Source: Prunella strophiata (lineage: Eukaryota > Chordata > Aves > Passeriformes > Prunellidae). From it: a DNA stretch of 64,000 nucleotides. The DNA lies in the NCBI GenBank assembly GCA_036583965.1, contig JAZBQD010000034.1:14011040-14075039 (forward strand), given 5' to 3'. The notes below the pieces were generated by a model that was given only the letters and a program-made list of their open reading frames with translations, ran no database searches and had not been told where the DNA came from. A program made the position numbers and the translations under genes. Positions 23,901 through 38,900 of the stretch are shown here, piece by piece. Position 1 is the stretch's first letter. The number at the start of each line of letters is the position of its first letter.

Positions 23901-26900
23901 TTTGGTTTTTTTTGTTTGTTTGGTTTTTTTTTTTTTTTTTTTTTTTTTGTTGGTTTGTTTGTTTTGTTTAAACTGGGATTTTTCTTTTTATAAACTGTAG
24001 CTGCTTTTTCTCATCATCAAATACAGCATTTAAGTCCAATGATCTGTGTTTGTGGAAGCATAAATGCTGTTTAGCTGTACTCCAGAGAAGCAAGACTTTC
24101 TTGTTTATCAGTACAAACATAAAAAAAAAAAAGGAAGACACCATTAATTTCTGTGATGCCAGCAGTTGTTTGTATTTTGTAAAGCTCAGTTTTTCTGATT
24201 CTCTCCTTGGGATTTGCTGGATAATGCATTGTGTGCTGTCTTTCTGATTCCCTGAGAACAATATGTGGTTCTCTAATTTGCTGGTACTTGCAAAGTTTCT
24301 GTTTCACTGAAACATAATGTGTATGCCACAAATCTTGTGGCATCATTTAGAGCCTTTCCATAGCTTCCTGCCTATCAGGCTGGACCAATCTCGAGCTGAG
24401 AGACAGTGATCTTTAATAATTAACCAGGCCTCCTGTACTTCTCTCCAAAGCTATATGCCATGGTTTTTGTCCAAAATCAACCCCTGGGCAGGCCAGTGTT
24501 TCTCTCTCAGTGATCCTGCCTCCTGCCTGGTTCCTGCCCTCACAATCCTGCTCTTTCCCACCGCACAGCCAGCAGGCTGCCAGCCTCCACACCCCAGTCA
24601 GGTCAGCCTTGTTTGCAGGTGTGAGGTCAGCAGTGTTTCCCTTTGTCAGCTCCTCAGCCTTCTCTGTTAGGAAGTCATCACTAATGAGCTCCAGAAAGCT
24701 CCTGGGCTGTGTCCTTGCAGTGTGTCCTGGCGTGTTCAAAGCCCTCATGATGGCCTTTGGACATGAGGAGGTTTCCTGTGGTTCTCTGCAGCAGGCCCTG
24801 TTTGCTCTTTTCTGACCTGATGGCTGCAGCAGACACCCAGCACCCATGTTGGCCTCCCTGCTAATCCCAACCCATGATCTCAGCTGGCTTGCCACTCACC
24901 CCCAGGCCCAGCTCCATGCCCTCCCACCTTGAGGGGTGATTCCCCTCTTCCCTGTGGGGGAGTCTCTCACCACCTTTTCCTGGTGCTGCTGCTTCAGAAG
25001 GTTCAGGTGCTTCCTTCCAAAGAGCTCCTTGTCTGCTACAAGCATCCTGAGTGTCTCCCATGGTCAGTACCCAGCAGGTGAAGCAGGAGCTGATCTGGTG
25101 CCAGAATCCATGAGCTTCCTACTTGCACACTGCTGGCAGTCTCCTGCAGCTCCTTCCCGTGGTGGCACAGACCCTCACCAGGTGCAGGTGAGGAGGCCAT
25201 CGATGCAGCCCATCCAGGTAGTTGTAGCCACTGAAGGACAGCAAGCTCGTGGTCAAGAGCTCCTTCTGTCCATGAGGAGAATGCTCCAGCAAAGCTGCCT
25301 GCAGTGTTCTGCTCTGCAATGAGCCTGAGACATGAAGGTTGACAAAATATTTGGGGGTTTCTAGTAACAGTCTGTGTGTTGTGACCCACCTGATGCTCAC
25401 AACACCAGGTGTACACCTGCAGGTCAACGTGGACTTTGGAGCTGTGAAACCTGCACTCAGCACATCCTGTCCCAGCAGTGTGGGGCTGCCTGGGCCAGGA
25501 CAGCAGCAACCACTCTTACAGCAGCTTGACAGGTTGAGTTTAGTTTAATTTCTTTTCTCTTTGGTTTTTGGGGTTTTGTTAGTACTTCATCAGGAGGTCT
25601 TCTAGAATCCCTTAATTTTATTCATATGTAAATCAAAGAGATTGAAGATTGTGGCACGGGATCATTGACTGCCAATAGCATCTTCCAAATCTGAGTTTTA
25701 CCTCTCTTCCAGAAGCCTTTCTTCTTTTTCTTTTTTTTAACCTCTTGATCTGTGAGGGACCATTTGCTCCTTGGAGGAGGAGGAGAAGCATTAGATACTC
25801 TTGCACTTAAAGTAACTTGTTCCTGATAATTTGTTTCACTGCTCATCCTATCAGTAAGAAAGGAATAGTGTTCCAGCACATACTTGAAGACAACTTAGAC
25901 AACTTAGAATATTAATTCTCTTGGCCAGTGATGTTTATAATGTGTTTCAAATAGTTGTGCCTGTGTTGCATTTCCTGAACCTCTGTTTTTTGCAGAAGTT
26001 TTGTATCTCCTTAAGTATGCATATAAGTAATTTTATTTTTCTGTTTCTGTAGATTTTGTTCATGATGTTGTTTAATCATATTTTTTTTTCCCCTTCTCTT
26101 TCTTTTTTTAATCTGTCCATGGAAGGTTTGGCAGGAAGAATGTGCTGTTTGCAACTCTGGCAATGCAGACTGGCTTCAGTTTCATACAGGTCTTCTCTAC
26201 CAGCTGGGAGATGTTTTCAGTGTTGTTTGTGCTGGTTGGCATGGGACAGATATCTAACTACGTGGCAGCATTTGTTCTTGGTATGAAAGTCCTGCTGGTC
26301 ACTGCATGTGTCTTTTCATCTTGTGCTTTTCCTGCTCCTTTTCAGTACTGACTTAGGGTTGATTTGTTTTGCCAAGCAACACTGTTAAGAGTGTGGCCTC
26401 ACCATGCATGAATAACTTCTCCTTGGAAGCTTCCAGCTGATAGAGGTGCAATTTCAATTATTTCTATGGTTTACCATCCTAAAAGAGGCAAAACCTCAGA
26501 AACTGACTATTTGAAATCAAGTCCATCTTCTAGCTGGAGAGATAATACATGTGAGACATGATTTTTTGGGGATTGGAACTAGATGATCTTTAAGGTCCCC
26601 TCCAACCCAAACCATTCCATGATTCTATGATTTTTCTGGGATTTCTGATGTCTATTTCAGGGTCCTAAATACCCGTTTAATTTAAAAATTGCAAAAGAAT
26701 CAAGACAGGTAGAGTAATTTTTATAAAGTCTTCTTTAAACAGCCTATAGTAAAAATTTAAATGTCATCATGACTTTTGCCTTGTATGGTTTCAAGCTAAC
26801 TAAGACCATATTAATAATGGGAATGTGAATTATCTCATGAATCTGAGATTTTAAAAATAATGTTATTTACAGTGACTTCACTGTCCAAAGTACCAGATGG

Positions 26901-29900
26901 TGGCAAAAAATTATTTTTGAGCCAGAGAAGGTCCAAGGGGTGAAAGCAGTGCATAGCTAACCTCACTGAACATAGCCTGCTGCAACTGCTGGCATCTTCT
27001 TTGATTTCCATGGAAACAAGAAAGATTGTATTTTTTTTCTCTGTCTCTTGATTTGCAGGTCCCAAGACATTTCAGAGGAGGGCACTGACCCCTGTTCATG
27101 CATTTAATTCCCCTGGCATAGCCTGGTCTTTTTGACCAACATGAATTCCATATGTCTGCCTCTAAACACTGTGAGGTTTTTTGGCTAAATAGTCTTTTAG
27201 AAGGTGATACAGGTTGGGAACTTAGTTGAGGCACCTTTGAATTGTTCTTTGAAGAAGCTGGTCACTCTTCATAAGCTGGAGAGGATTCTGGACGTCAAGC
27301 TACGTTTAACTGTTGAGAATGTCAGGTGATTTCAGCTCCTCAGGCAAAATGTGAGATACTAAAAAGACAAAATTACAGAAACATGAGCTACAGAAATTCT
27401 ATGTGGCCCAGTTCTCATTCTTTTACACATAAAATTACCTCCATTGGTGCAGGATCACAGCATGAAGCAGCTCTGTGATGCTTCTCCAGCTAGACAGCAG
27501 AGTGCTCTATCCTGCAGCCCTGCAGTGCAGTGCATTTCAAAGCCAATTGCTAGGGGTATTTCTATTAAGTTGGTTGCTGTTAAGTGAAAATGCTAACAAT
27601 CCCTTTGCTGTTTTGAACAGGCACAGAAATCCTTGGCAAATCAGTGCGTGTGCTGTTCTGCACCCTGGGTGTGTGCATCTTTTATGCCTTTGGTTACATG
27701 CTGCTGCCTCTGTTCGCGTTCTTCATCCGAGACTGGCGCATGCTGCTGCTGGCGCTCACCCTGCCCGGGCTGCTCTGCATCCCGCTCTGGTGGTGAGTAC
27801 AACTGACTCACAAGGTTCAGCCTTTAGAAGGTCCTGTCTGCAGATTGTTAAGATGATGAAGCTAATGAAGTTCAGGATTGGGTAGGTGAGGAATGGATGT
27901 TGTATCCTCTACTATCCCAGTTGTTTAGCTGTCAGTTTGTGGTGTTGTATGTGATCTGACTGATGCCTGAAAAACCTACTCTTCATGCTCTGTAGGCTTC
28001 TGTAAAATTAAGTCTTGCACATGCAAAGAAAGCAAAAAAAGGTCAATAAAACTCATACTTCTGCACCATCTGAAATCCACAGGCTTTTAAGCATAGGTGT
28101 GAACTAAAGGCAGAAGGAAAAAACAGTTGTTCTGGGCATTGGTAGGGTGACACAGATATGACAAAATACAAAACAGTACTTGCACAGCTGTGGCACTTCC
28201 GTGTTTTCTTCTGTAGTTGTTAAAATACTACTTTTGAGCGGCATGTAAAGCTGAAATAGTCCACATGGTGGTGGTGTTGCTTCACTTACAATAGCAGTTG
28301 TGTTTGTGCTTCCATCTCAGTTCTTAGGTAATCATATGACTGGGGAATTCTGCTCTCTGATTTGCCTTTCTGTCACAGAATTTACAGTTACTAATTTTAT
28401 ATGTGTTAGCCTCTAAGGATATGCTTCTTAACCTACAGTGTGCTGCTTGTATGTTCACATTTCTGAATTTCTTAAATTAATCCCATACTTGGAATGTTTG
28501 GATTGCTCTTTTTTTGAGTCACTGCTAATTCCTTCAGCACTTCTGAAATCCATAAGGATATTAGTCTGGTCTTGTTCCTTACACTAGTCTGCTCTTGTAA
28601 ATCTGATTTCTGTTGTCACTGCACTAATTCCAGCAAGATGTGGCATGTTTAGAGATCTTCCTGCCTGGAACAATGTGTTGGTCCCTTCAGCAGTTCTTGC
28701 TATGGAAATTCAGGCTTGTTATTCTGAACCTTCTCTGCAGGGTCATTCCAGAGTCTCCACGGTGGTTGATCTCCCAGGGGAGGTTTCAGGAGGCAGAAGA
28801 CATCATCCGAAAAGCTGCAAAAACTAATGGCATTACAGCCCCAGATGTCATATTTGACCCTAGTGAGGTAAGACTTATTTAGCAGACCAGTTGTTTGCTG
28901 GACTTTATGTAAAGCAATTAATTCCATACAGATGAATGGAGTTATGCCTACACTGCCTTATGTGCTTCTCAAGTGGGTGAAAGATCATTGTTTTCTGCTG
29001 AAAAGCACAATACCCTTTCCCTTCATTGCAAAGCCATCATGGTCCCATTCCCACGGGAATGCCAACATGCATTCTAATGCAAACATCTTTTCCATCCAGT
29101 TTACAGCTGCCCTTTTTCCTTTTCAACTCTATTTTTCAGGGGAGCATAATGAATTTGAGGTCCCTATTGCTTAGTGATCTAAATATTTGCACCAAACAGA
29201 TTCTGTGCTTATTCAGTCTATAATATAACTCTGTATGACACAGGGCTAATCCTGGCCAGTGACATTGGAAATATTGTTATTCTAGTTCATACTCAACTTT
29301 AATTTCTAATCCACCTTAGGGAAAGCAAAACTTGAGCCCCTTTCAGGTGAAGTAGTGAAAGGTATCTTTCCCATCTCTTTTCTTCCTACATGCTTCTGTT
29401 TTCTCTGGAAATCTTCCCTTTGTCTGAGCTGAAGGGTGCCTTTAAGGTGTAGAAGCAGTTCCATAGACATTCAAACATGACCTCAGAAAGTCAAGACAGA
29501 CAAACTGTTTGTATATTCCAGGAGAATGGACACCTGACAGATCTCTAGAATCTGTCTGGTCAGTTGCTGGTTGACAATTGACAGTGTCTGGTGATTGTCA
29601 TGGTTTGACACTGGCCCAATGCCAGGCACCCACAAGAGTTGCTTGCTCACCCTCTCCTGCTACAGCTGAGCAGAGGAGAGGGGGAAAAAATTTACTAAAG
29701 GTTTTGTGAGTGAGATAAGGACTGGGAAAAATATTTCAAGGTCAAAACAGGCTCAACTTAAAGTTGTAAAGTGAATTTATTACTAACAGTCAGAGAAAAA
29801 TAATGACAAGTAAAATAAACCTTTAAAACACTTTTTTCTCCCCAGCCCCTCCCTCCTTCCCACTAACAGCACAAGGAGACAGGGTGTGGGGGTTTTGGTC

Positions 29901-32900
29901 AAGTCATCACCAAAATTTTCTTCCTGTGCTCAGGGAGAGGAGTCCTTCCCCTGTGAAGCTGTAGAGTCCCTCCCAAGGGAACAGTTCTCTGTGAACTTCT
30001 CCAGAGTGGCTCCACTGTCACGAGCAGCAGCCAAACCACACCTGCTGCAAATGTGAACTCCCCTACGAGCAGCAGTCCTCCCAAAACTGCTGTGCTGTGG
30101 GTCTGTCTTCCCACGGGTGCAGTCCTCCAAGGACAGGCTGCTCCAGCCTGGAAGCAGGACCCCCTCCCTCCCCTGGGTCTTCCACTGGATCACCTCCTCC
30201 CCTCCTCCACTGACTTGGTGTCTCCATGTTGTTTCCCTCACATGTTTTCACCTCCTCCTCTTCTCTGGCTAGAAGAAAACTTGTGTCTCTCACTTCATTT
30301 TGATTTTCTTCTTAAATGTGATATCACAGAGGCATTACCAACCTCTCTCATTGGCCCAGTTTTTGCCAGCAGCATCCTCAGAGCCATCAGGGACTAGCTC
30401 TGCTGGACATGGTGGGAAGTTTCCAGCAGCTTCCCACAGGAGCCATCTTTGTAGCCCCTCTGCTATGAAAAACGAGGCCATGCCAAACCAATACCGTCCT
30501 TTAACTGAAAATACATATAATGTATATAATGAGTATTAAATACTCATTTGCTTTGCAATGCCTCTGTTCTGGGCTAAGGAGAATGGGAAGCCATTAAGCT
30601 GAAGGTGTTTGCTACTGAGATTGAAACAGCTTCCCTTGTGTTGTTGAAGTCAGCTGAGGTGCAGACAAAGCTGTTTGTGCAGATTTACTAGGAGATAGTA
30701 GGGCAAACATCCTGGTCTTACTGGAACAGAGTAAGAATGCCAAGAAAACACACTCCTGATACCTTTTCCTCTGGATCTTCATTATAATACATCCTTTCCT
30801 TTTTCTTCTTCTTCTTTCTTATGTTGTGGCCATGAAAACTCATCTATTGCCAGCACTGCAGCAGGAGAATTGACAATAAACTCTGGCTCCAACATCTGCC
30901 TAAGATCACTGTTCCTGGAATCTTCTCTCTTGTTCTTAGAAAGAAACACTGATGTGTTTGCTGTCTCTGAATGGGGTTGGATAGTGAAGGAGCAGAGGGC
31001 AGGGGCAAAAGTAGGGATTTTGTCCCAAGAAATGCTGGACAAGGGGAAATGCTGATGTTGCAGCAGGGTGGGCTGGAGAATGTGGTGCATATTTACAGAC
31101 ATTAGCACATCAGCTTTCAAAAACATACTAACTTTCTGACTATCAAAGGAAAATGAGCTTGATGAACATGCAGAACTCCTGTCCATCTCTTTGCTTTCTA
31201 AGGCAAAAGTAATATTGTGGCCAAAAGATCTGTGCAAAACTCCTCTGCATCAGTGGTGTGTTTGTGCTGTTCTTGTGTCTGCTAGCTGGAGAGCTGGAAA
31301 GCAGAAGGCTTACAACCTCTTGAGGATTTGGGAAGCATGTTTATGCTGCAGAGAGGTTCTCAGAAATCTGGCTGGCCCTTTGCCTTCCTCATTTGGAATG
31401 TGTGTTTGGGATGGAGGAGCCACCCGAGCTTATGGCTGGAGAGTCCCTCAAGCCTGTGCAGCTGGAGAGCAGCAACTGCAGAATTTTGACTCCAGAGATT
31501 TCAAGCCAGTTGAGGTCCAGCAGGTGATGAATTACAAACCAGCTGTGGAGCACAAATAGGGCCTGGTTGGTTAAGAAGTGATAGAAATGTTTGGATGATA
31601 GGTTTCATTTCAAAAGATCATTTTAGTTTCCCTGCCCCTCTCTCATAGGTTCTTGTTTGAGCCTGTCCTGGTAAAGATAATGTTGTGTGCTTATCCAGCT
31701 CTTAAAAGACAAGGACCCTTTTTCTCATCAACTGACTAACTGACTGAAGTTTTCTCTTCCTGGTTTTGTTTTATGGTTTGCTTGTTTCTTCTTCTTTTTT
31801 CTTTTTTTTTTTTTTTTCCTTGTTTCTTGGCAACAAATAGTGGCATGTGGAAAGATCATGTGATTTATGAGAAAGGGCTATGAGCTGTGAAGTGACTACA
31901 GTTTATGTGATGTAAGTTTGGCTTCAGGCAGAGTGAAAGCTATCAAAGGTAAAGGACTGTTTGGCTTTTGTAGAAAATGGGATTGATGAAAGCAAATACC
32001 CAGAAATTTGGTGTGTACCAGACTGCTATTTCATCATCCAGATCTTCAGAACCAACTATCACTTGGAAAGAATTTTCATGTTACTGCAGAGGTTAGAGAA
32101 ATTCCAAGTTGCTTTATCAGAGCTGATAGTTTCAATCATTGGAATTTGTCCTCTAAAATCACCTTTTCCATATTTTGAAAAATCTTTCCCTTGGTCCCCT
32201 TCTTAAAGAGTCTAAATAAAGTCCTAATTAAAAAAATATAAAAATTCTTTTTTTACAATCTTACCAAGCACAGAACTTGTTCTCATACTTTGTGGATGAG
32301 TACCCTTGCATTGTTTACACGGAAGTGATTTTATGTTGAGGGGCTAGAAAGTTTAATGGGGAAAGGAGAAGTTTGTTGTCTTTTTGTTTACATTCTTAGA
32401 AGATAATTTCAAAAACAGACGAGATAATGATGGGCACTCTTCAGCTCATTAGCCAGTTTGTCTCAGTTTCAATACATTACTCTTAGGTCCAGCTTGAGTA
32501 GTCATTGTCTAACTGCCCTGCTGCAGTTTATTGCAGCAATTCTTGTTCATTGTTGCTGTGTCTGCAATGGACAGTTTATCACTTTGTTTTCCTGATATTT
32601 GAAGACTATTTTGTGTCCTTTTAAGATGTCCTTGGTCTTCTGGCCCTTAGGCTAAAGCAACCCTCTACTTTTTTCAAATGTCTCACCAGTCCTTGTTACT
32701 CTCTTGCAGTTGATTCTCCAGGTGCAGTGCTCAAAACTGGATGTAAGAGCCCTTCCAGTAGTGACATATAAATCATGAATTAATGCTGTTGCTTTGTAAT
32801 TCAAGTAACAAAAAGCAGTTGTTTAGTGAAGCCTCAGACAAAGAAAATTATTACTGTAGAATCACAGAATGTGCTGAGCTGGAAGGGACCCACACAGATG

Positions 32901-35900
32901 ATGGAGTCCAGCTCCTGGCCCTGCACAGGACACCCCAAGAGTCACACCAAGTGCCTGAGAGCATTGTCCAAATGCTACCTGGGCTCGGTCAGGCTTGGTG
33001 CTGTGAATAATTCCCTGGGGAGCCTGTTCAGTGCCCAGCCACTCTCTGGGTGAAGAACCTCTTTTTGATACCCAACATAAACATTCCCTGACTCAGCTTC
33101 CTGCAGTTTCCCTGAGTCCTGTCACTGGTCACCAGAGTTAAGAGTTTCAGTCTAAATTTTAAATGACTTTAAATTAGAGAGGAACTTCTACTTTCACATG
33201 TAGTTGGCTCTTACATGTGTTTTGTTAGAAGTCAGGCACCTCTTTCAGCAAATCAAAATACTGAGGTATAAGTTGGTGGTAGGACTTAGTTTCATAATCA
33301 TTGTTTTTGCAGGAAGTTAAAGTTCCCATGTTTTGTTGTTTACTCTTTTACAGCTACAAGATGTGAATTCCCAGAAGCAACAGACATACACCATTTTGGA
33401 TCTAGTGAGAACTCGAAATATCCTAACTATCACAATTATGTCAGTGCTTCTTTGGTAAGCAAGTGTGATTCAGGAGTATGTTACTTTAAATACTAAGGTG
33501 TTCTGAAGAGATACAGACAAAATCAGCTCAAAAATCAATGACTAGCTGGCTGAAACAACAAAATTCTGGTTACATAGGTTCTTCATTTTGGTGACAGTGT
33601 AGAAACACATCTGGGTTGGTGTTCTTTTCTGAAACAAGTCAGGCTTATCCTGAACTGAGCAAGAATCCAAACAGCTGGCAATGGATGTGTGGGAATGCTG
33701 CCTGATCCTGGGCCTTGGGGAGTGCTCTTCTGACTGTAACAAAGTCTTTTTAGAGGAATGAGTCATACCCTACCCCCAGTCAGAGAACTTCTGCCCAGGG
33801 ATCTGAACATCGTGCCTGGCTTAGGGGAGAATCTTTCCATTTCTTTTGTATTGGCCCTTAAAGGGATAATGCTGACTTTTAAATTCTCATCTGAGATTTC
33901 CATATATTTTCCTGATATCTGCTTTGTCTACTTGTCATCTTCAGCTTGGTTTTCACTAGCTGAAGCCATGCTTTATGCTCCATTTGATTAAATGGTGGTT
34001 ATTTTCCTTACCAGAAATCTCAGTAAAGCTGTAAACAGAGAGGGTAACTGAAAACCTGCCAGAGGCTGTACAAGTGAGGTTTAATTAGTGCATGTACCTA
34101 ATGACCAAACCAAGAAGGTCCCTCAAGTGCTTGGGAGCCAACTAAGTTTATATGCTGTCTTTTTGAACAATGTTCCTGTTCCTTAGTGAGGCAGAGCCTC
34201 AGAGTTCAGTCCACTGACCTGCCAGCACATACAAGATGATGTGGCATCTTAGGTCAAAGGATGATTTGGCTTATATTTAAGCCAGATTCTCTGGCCCATC
34301 ACCAAACACAAGGCCATAAACACATTGAGAAGGGAACTTGTGGAAAAAACAGCTCAGAAGGAAGAGTAATGTTGGTTCCTTGCAGAAATGTCAGTAAGGT
34401 GTCTATATAATGTCTTACTGCTCAAGTCCAGTCACTGAATCTCATGTTTGATTGGAAGTGAGACTGCCCTACTCCTCATCTGCTTCATGTGGGGCAGTAG
34501 CTCCTGGGCACAGCCAGTTTTGTGTGTGTGGTTGTAGAAATCAAAGGCAAAACCTGTTTGAACAGCTTTTCTGGTAGGATGAAGCAACTGAGAGAAGCAC
34601 TGACATGACAGTATGTAGTCCATTTTAATGGATTCAGTAACCCATACTGAAGGGCTTTTTACCACATCAAAAATCAAGTTTTATGATAGGTAGGGAGAGT
34701 CAAAGAGGTGCAGTTGACTTGCACAATCTTACCTCCTCTTGCAGAAAAGTATTCAGTTAAGTTGGGCAATTTTTCACTATTCTAATTTGTATGTCAGTGA
34801 CCTAATCTCCTTTAAATTAATTTCCCAATATATAAAGATATAATATCTTGTGCTTCCTCACAGCACATAGTTTTCCAGCCCATGGTATACTGATGGTATA
34901 TTCTGTATCATTAATTAAAAGTTCTCACAAAAAAAGGGCTATAAAAGAGGATAGTTGCAGACAACAATATATCAGCTTTACATAGTGCTGAGTGTTTTGT
35001 TAATTTTGACTAAGTAACAGGCCATTAAACTATTCCCTTTGCAGGGTTTGCACCAGGGATGAAGAAGTTTGGCTTCTTGGCACCCTAGGATGTGTAAATA
35101 CCACTGAAGTTTTTCTACAAAATATATAACTATTTTAAGGTTTGCCAATGTAATGAGCTAAGGCAATCTACTACCAAAAGGGAGTTCCAGCATTACAGTT
35201 TGTATATAAAAATAACTCCAAGGAGCACAGGGTGTGAAAAACACTGCAGAACTACTTCTGAGAAGAATGGCTTAGGGCAGGGCACCACAGCAGCAGGGGT
35301 GACTCTCAGCTGTGTCACTTCATGCCTTTCCAGGTACACTAAGCAGCTTTATTTTAAGCAACTGGACCATGAAAGTTCTTCCAATATTTGGTGAGGAGGA
35401 GGAAGAGCTAATCTTTTGTCAGTGGTGCGCTTGGTGCTGTGGAGTGATTTTGCTCCAGGTTCTGTTATGAGGTAGATGCTGGTAGAGATGAAGTGCCAAG
35501 TGTTCTGTGCCTCATGTTTGCACTTGGACATATCCTGATCCACTGCCCATTACTTCCTTGTTTACCACGTTATAATTGTTGGTAAAGCTTAACCTTCTCT
35601 ACCCAGCATCTCCCAAGGCAGGACAGAGTTTGTCTCCAAGGTCAGTTGTGTATTTCTCTGGATAACATTGAAGCCAGCTGTCATCTGGCACAAAGTTTAG
35701 ATGGCAGTATTCCAGCCACCAAGCTCTGTCCTGATGCATGACCAGCCCAGAGAGCCAGCCATGCCAATGTGATTTGGATGCTGCCCAGCCAGCTTGGAGC
35801 ATGGCAGAGAAAATCAGGGGCTGTTTGGGCCTGCCAGGATGCCATGCTCCTCCCCTCTGACTTTATACAGAAAGCATGGAGCATAATGACCCAGAAACAA

Positions 35901-38900
35901 TGCTCTCCACCCAGAGCTCCCTGGTAAACATAATGGAAAGCTGCTGTAGGCCTCAGCAGCAGTAAAAGTCAGTAGCTCAGACTTTCAGGTTAAGGCTATA
36001 AACTATAGTAATGGCAACTACTGCATTACTGCAGTGTGAATGATCATCACTTTCCTCCCAGGGTGATATATTTTTTTCTTTGAATTCAAGAGCAGTCTGA
36101 AAGATCAAAAGCATCTGCATGGTTTAATTGTTGACTTGCTGTTTCTGAAGTCAGCACTTCAGCTACTTCAGAAGTGAACAAGTCTGCCAGATGCTGAATT
36201 TACCTTACAAAGCCATTTCTGTGCTTGATGAAAATGTGGAAGGGGTTCATGGCAACCTGAGGAAGAAGAGAGATTTGTTTGACCCTGGTATTGTTTCTTT
36301 CAGGATGATAATCTCAGTTGGCTATTTTGGACTTTCTCTTGACACACCTAACTTGCACGGAGACGTGTATGTGAACTGCTTCCTCTCAGCAGTGATTGAG
36401 GTGCCAGCCTACATCATCTCCTGGCTGCTGCTGCGCAATCTCCCCCGACGGTACTCAATGGCTGCCGCGTTATTCTTGGGAGGCTGTGTTCTTCTCTTCA
36501 TTCAGCTGGTGCCTTCACGTATGGAATCATTAGTTGATCTCACATATCTATGACAGGTGACGTGCAGTACCTTGCACGGGGCAGATGTGGAGGAAAAGTG
36601 TCCTGAGGGGACTAAATACAGACACTCATGTCCTGTCTTCCTGTCTTTGCCCCTCTTCCTTGGTTCTCAGTGCTGCTGCACAAGTAACTGCCACGACAGG
36701 ACATTCAGATACAGTTTGAAAGGTGGGTTGTTGGCTTTGGGATCTCTTGGGATTAGAATTGTCCAGTTTTGCCTCTTAACTACATCTCTGTCAGGGTGTC
36801 CTGGTAAGGTCCAGGTGTAAAACCAGGACTAGACCAACCAGAATTTGGTAAGTGGAAGTTACCAAGGGGCTGCAGAACTCACTTCCCAAACAGCTATTGA
36901 TGACTTTAGAGCTGGTTTAAAGAGTTGCTTTCAATGGAGTCATTGGGGAAGTATTTTTGATAAGCAGAGATGCTTGTACTGAATTAGTGTTGATAGTTAA
37001 AATAATGTGTAGCTACTGGGATGGAGGGCCATACAACATTTATTGAATCTCAAACCATATGTATCTTTAGTCCAATTAGATTGATAGGACTACGGAGTCA
37101 TTACTGGTAACAATATTGAATATAAGGGGAGGTGGTGTTGCCTAGGACTCATTTACAAATCAAAGATATACAAAAGAGAATGTGCAAGAACTGCCTTGCT
37201 TACTTTATACAGGTAATCTGTGTGCTGCATTCTCAGGTTTGGTGGTTTTTTCCCCTCTCTTTTTTGAATCAATTGGACACTGATATAATCTGTTTTGATT
37301 TTCAATTTTTAACTGTCCCAGTTAACGTCAACCCAACTTCCTATAATTAAATTATTATAGCTAAGAGTGTTAATGAAGCTAAGAATGTAGCTAAGGATGT
37401 TAATGAAAAACCAGGTTTTTAGGAAACCTAAAATAATTTTTTCAGATGTCTTTACTTTGTTCACTTTATTAAAAAGGGATATATGGCATTTTTTGCAATA
37501 GCAGAGGTCTGACCCCTGAAACCTGAGAGGATCTCAGCAGTTCTGACTCTGTTCTTCTTATTTTTCACTTGGCAGGAAACCCTGTTCTCAAGAGAAAATG
37601 GAAGCATTGACTTCTAGTAATTTAAAAAAGAAAACATTAAAAAAGAACATTGCTTATGTTTGTGGATATTTACAGGGACAAAAGACACCAGATATTGGAG
37701 TTAATTAGGCAGGAGTTACACAAACACAAAGGAGTTAAGGGATACAATAAATTGCAGGAGCCTAAGTCATGACTGTGTTTGGATTTCAGATCTGCGTGCG
37801 CTGTCCATTCTGCTGGTGATGTTGGGCAAGTTTGGAATCACATCTGCCTTCTCAATGGTTTATGTTTACACGGCTGAGCTCTACCCAACAGTAGTGAGAA
37901 ACATGGGAGTTGGAGCAAGTTCCATGGCCTCCAGACTGGGCAGCATCCTCTCACCTTACTTTGTTTACCTTGGTGAGTCACCTGGGCTGCTGGGGAGATG
38001 CTGCAGAGACTCAGTGCTCATGCCTCAATAAGGACAATCTTACAGCTATTTACTCCCACTCCCCTGAGTTCCTACAACCACAGTTATAGCAACATACACT
38101 TTCAATGTGAGGCTGTGATGGGGGTTGGGTTTTTTTTTTTACTGAAAGCACAAATCTTACATTGGTAAAGCCCTGAACCTTGGTACAAACATTACCACAG
38201 AACCACAGAATGGTTTGGGTTGGAAGGAACCTTAAATATCTCATTCCACCTCCCTGCTATGGGCAGGGACACCATCCACTAGACCAGGCTGCCCCATGCC
38301 CTGTCCAGCCTGGTCTTGAGCACTTCAGGCATGGAGCATCCACAGCTTCTCTGAGCAATTATCAGACTTACAGCTGATGCAGCAGGTTTTTTTTTTCTTT
38401 TTCCTTTTTCCTTTTTCTGTGTTTTACATAGGTGCCTATGATCGATTCTTGCCTTACATCCTGATGGGCAGCCTGACTGTGCTGTCAGGAATTCTCACAC
38501 TGTTCCTGCCTGAAAGCTATGGTATGCCTCTTCCTGACACCATTGATCAAATGCTGCGGGTGAAGGGGTAAGTGCCACCTGATCTTAGCACCTCTGTGCT
38601 CTGAGGAATGGACTTACCTAGGTATGGTCACAGGGAGAGGCTGGTATTGGCAGCAAAGGTAGTAGTACCCTGTTGAAAATGCAAAAGCTTAGCTGAAGTC
38701 TTAGTCCCTCTTCCCAAGTGTAAATGCTCATGTGTACATCTCTCAGCTCCAAATTTACCATTTGACTCTGATGACTTAATAAAAGTACCTCTGAGGAATG
38801 CATTTTAGAAGTGTGTTGCTTTATCAAAGCATAGGGACATGTAGGTCCTGAAAGTCTCCCAAGAGCTGAATTCTTCCAGTTTAGTTCAGCTGATCTAAAA

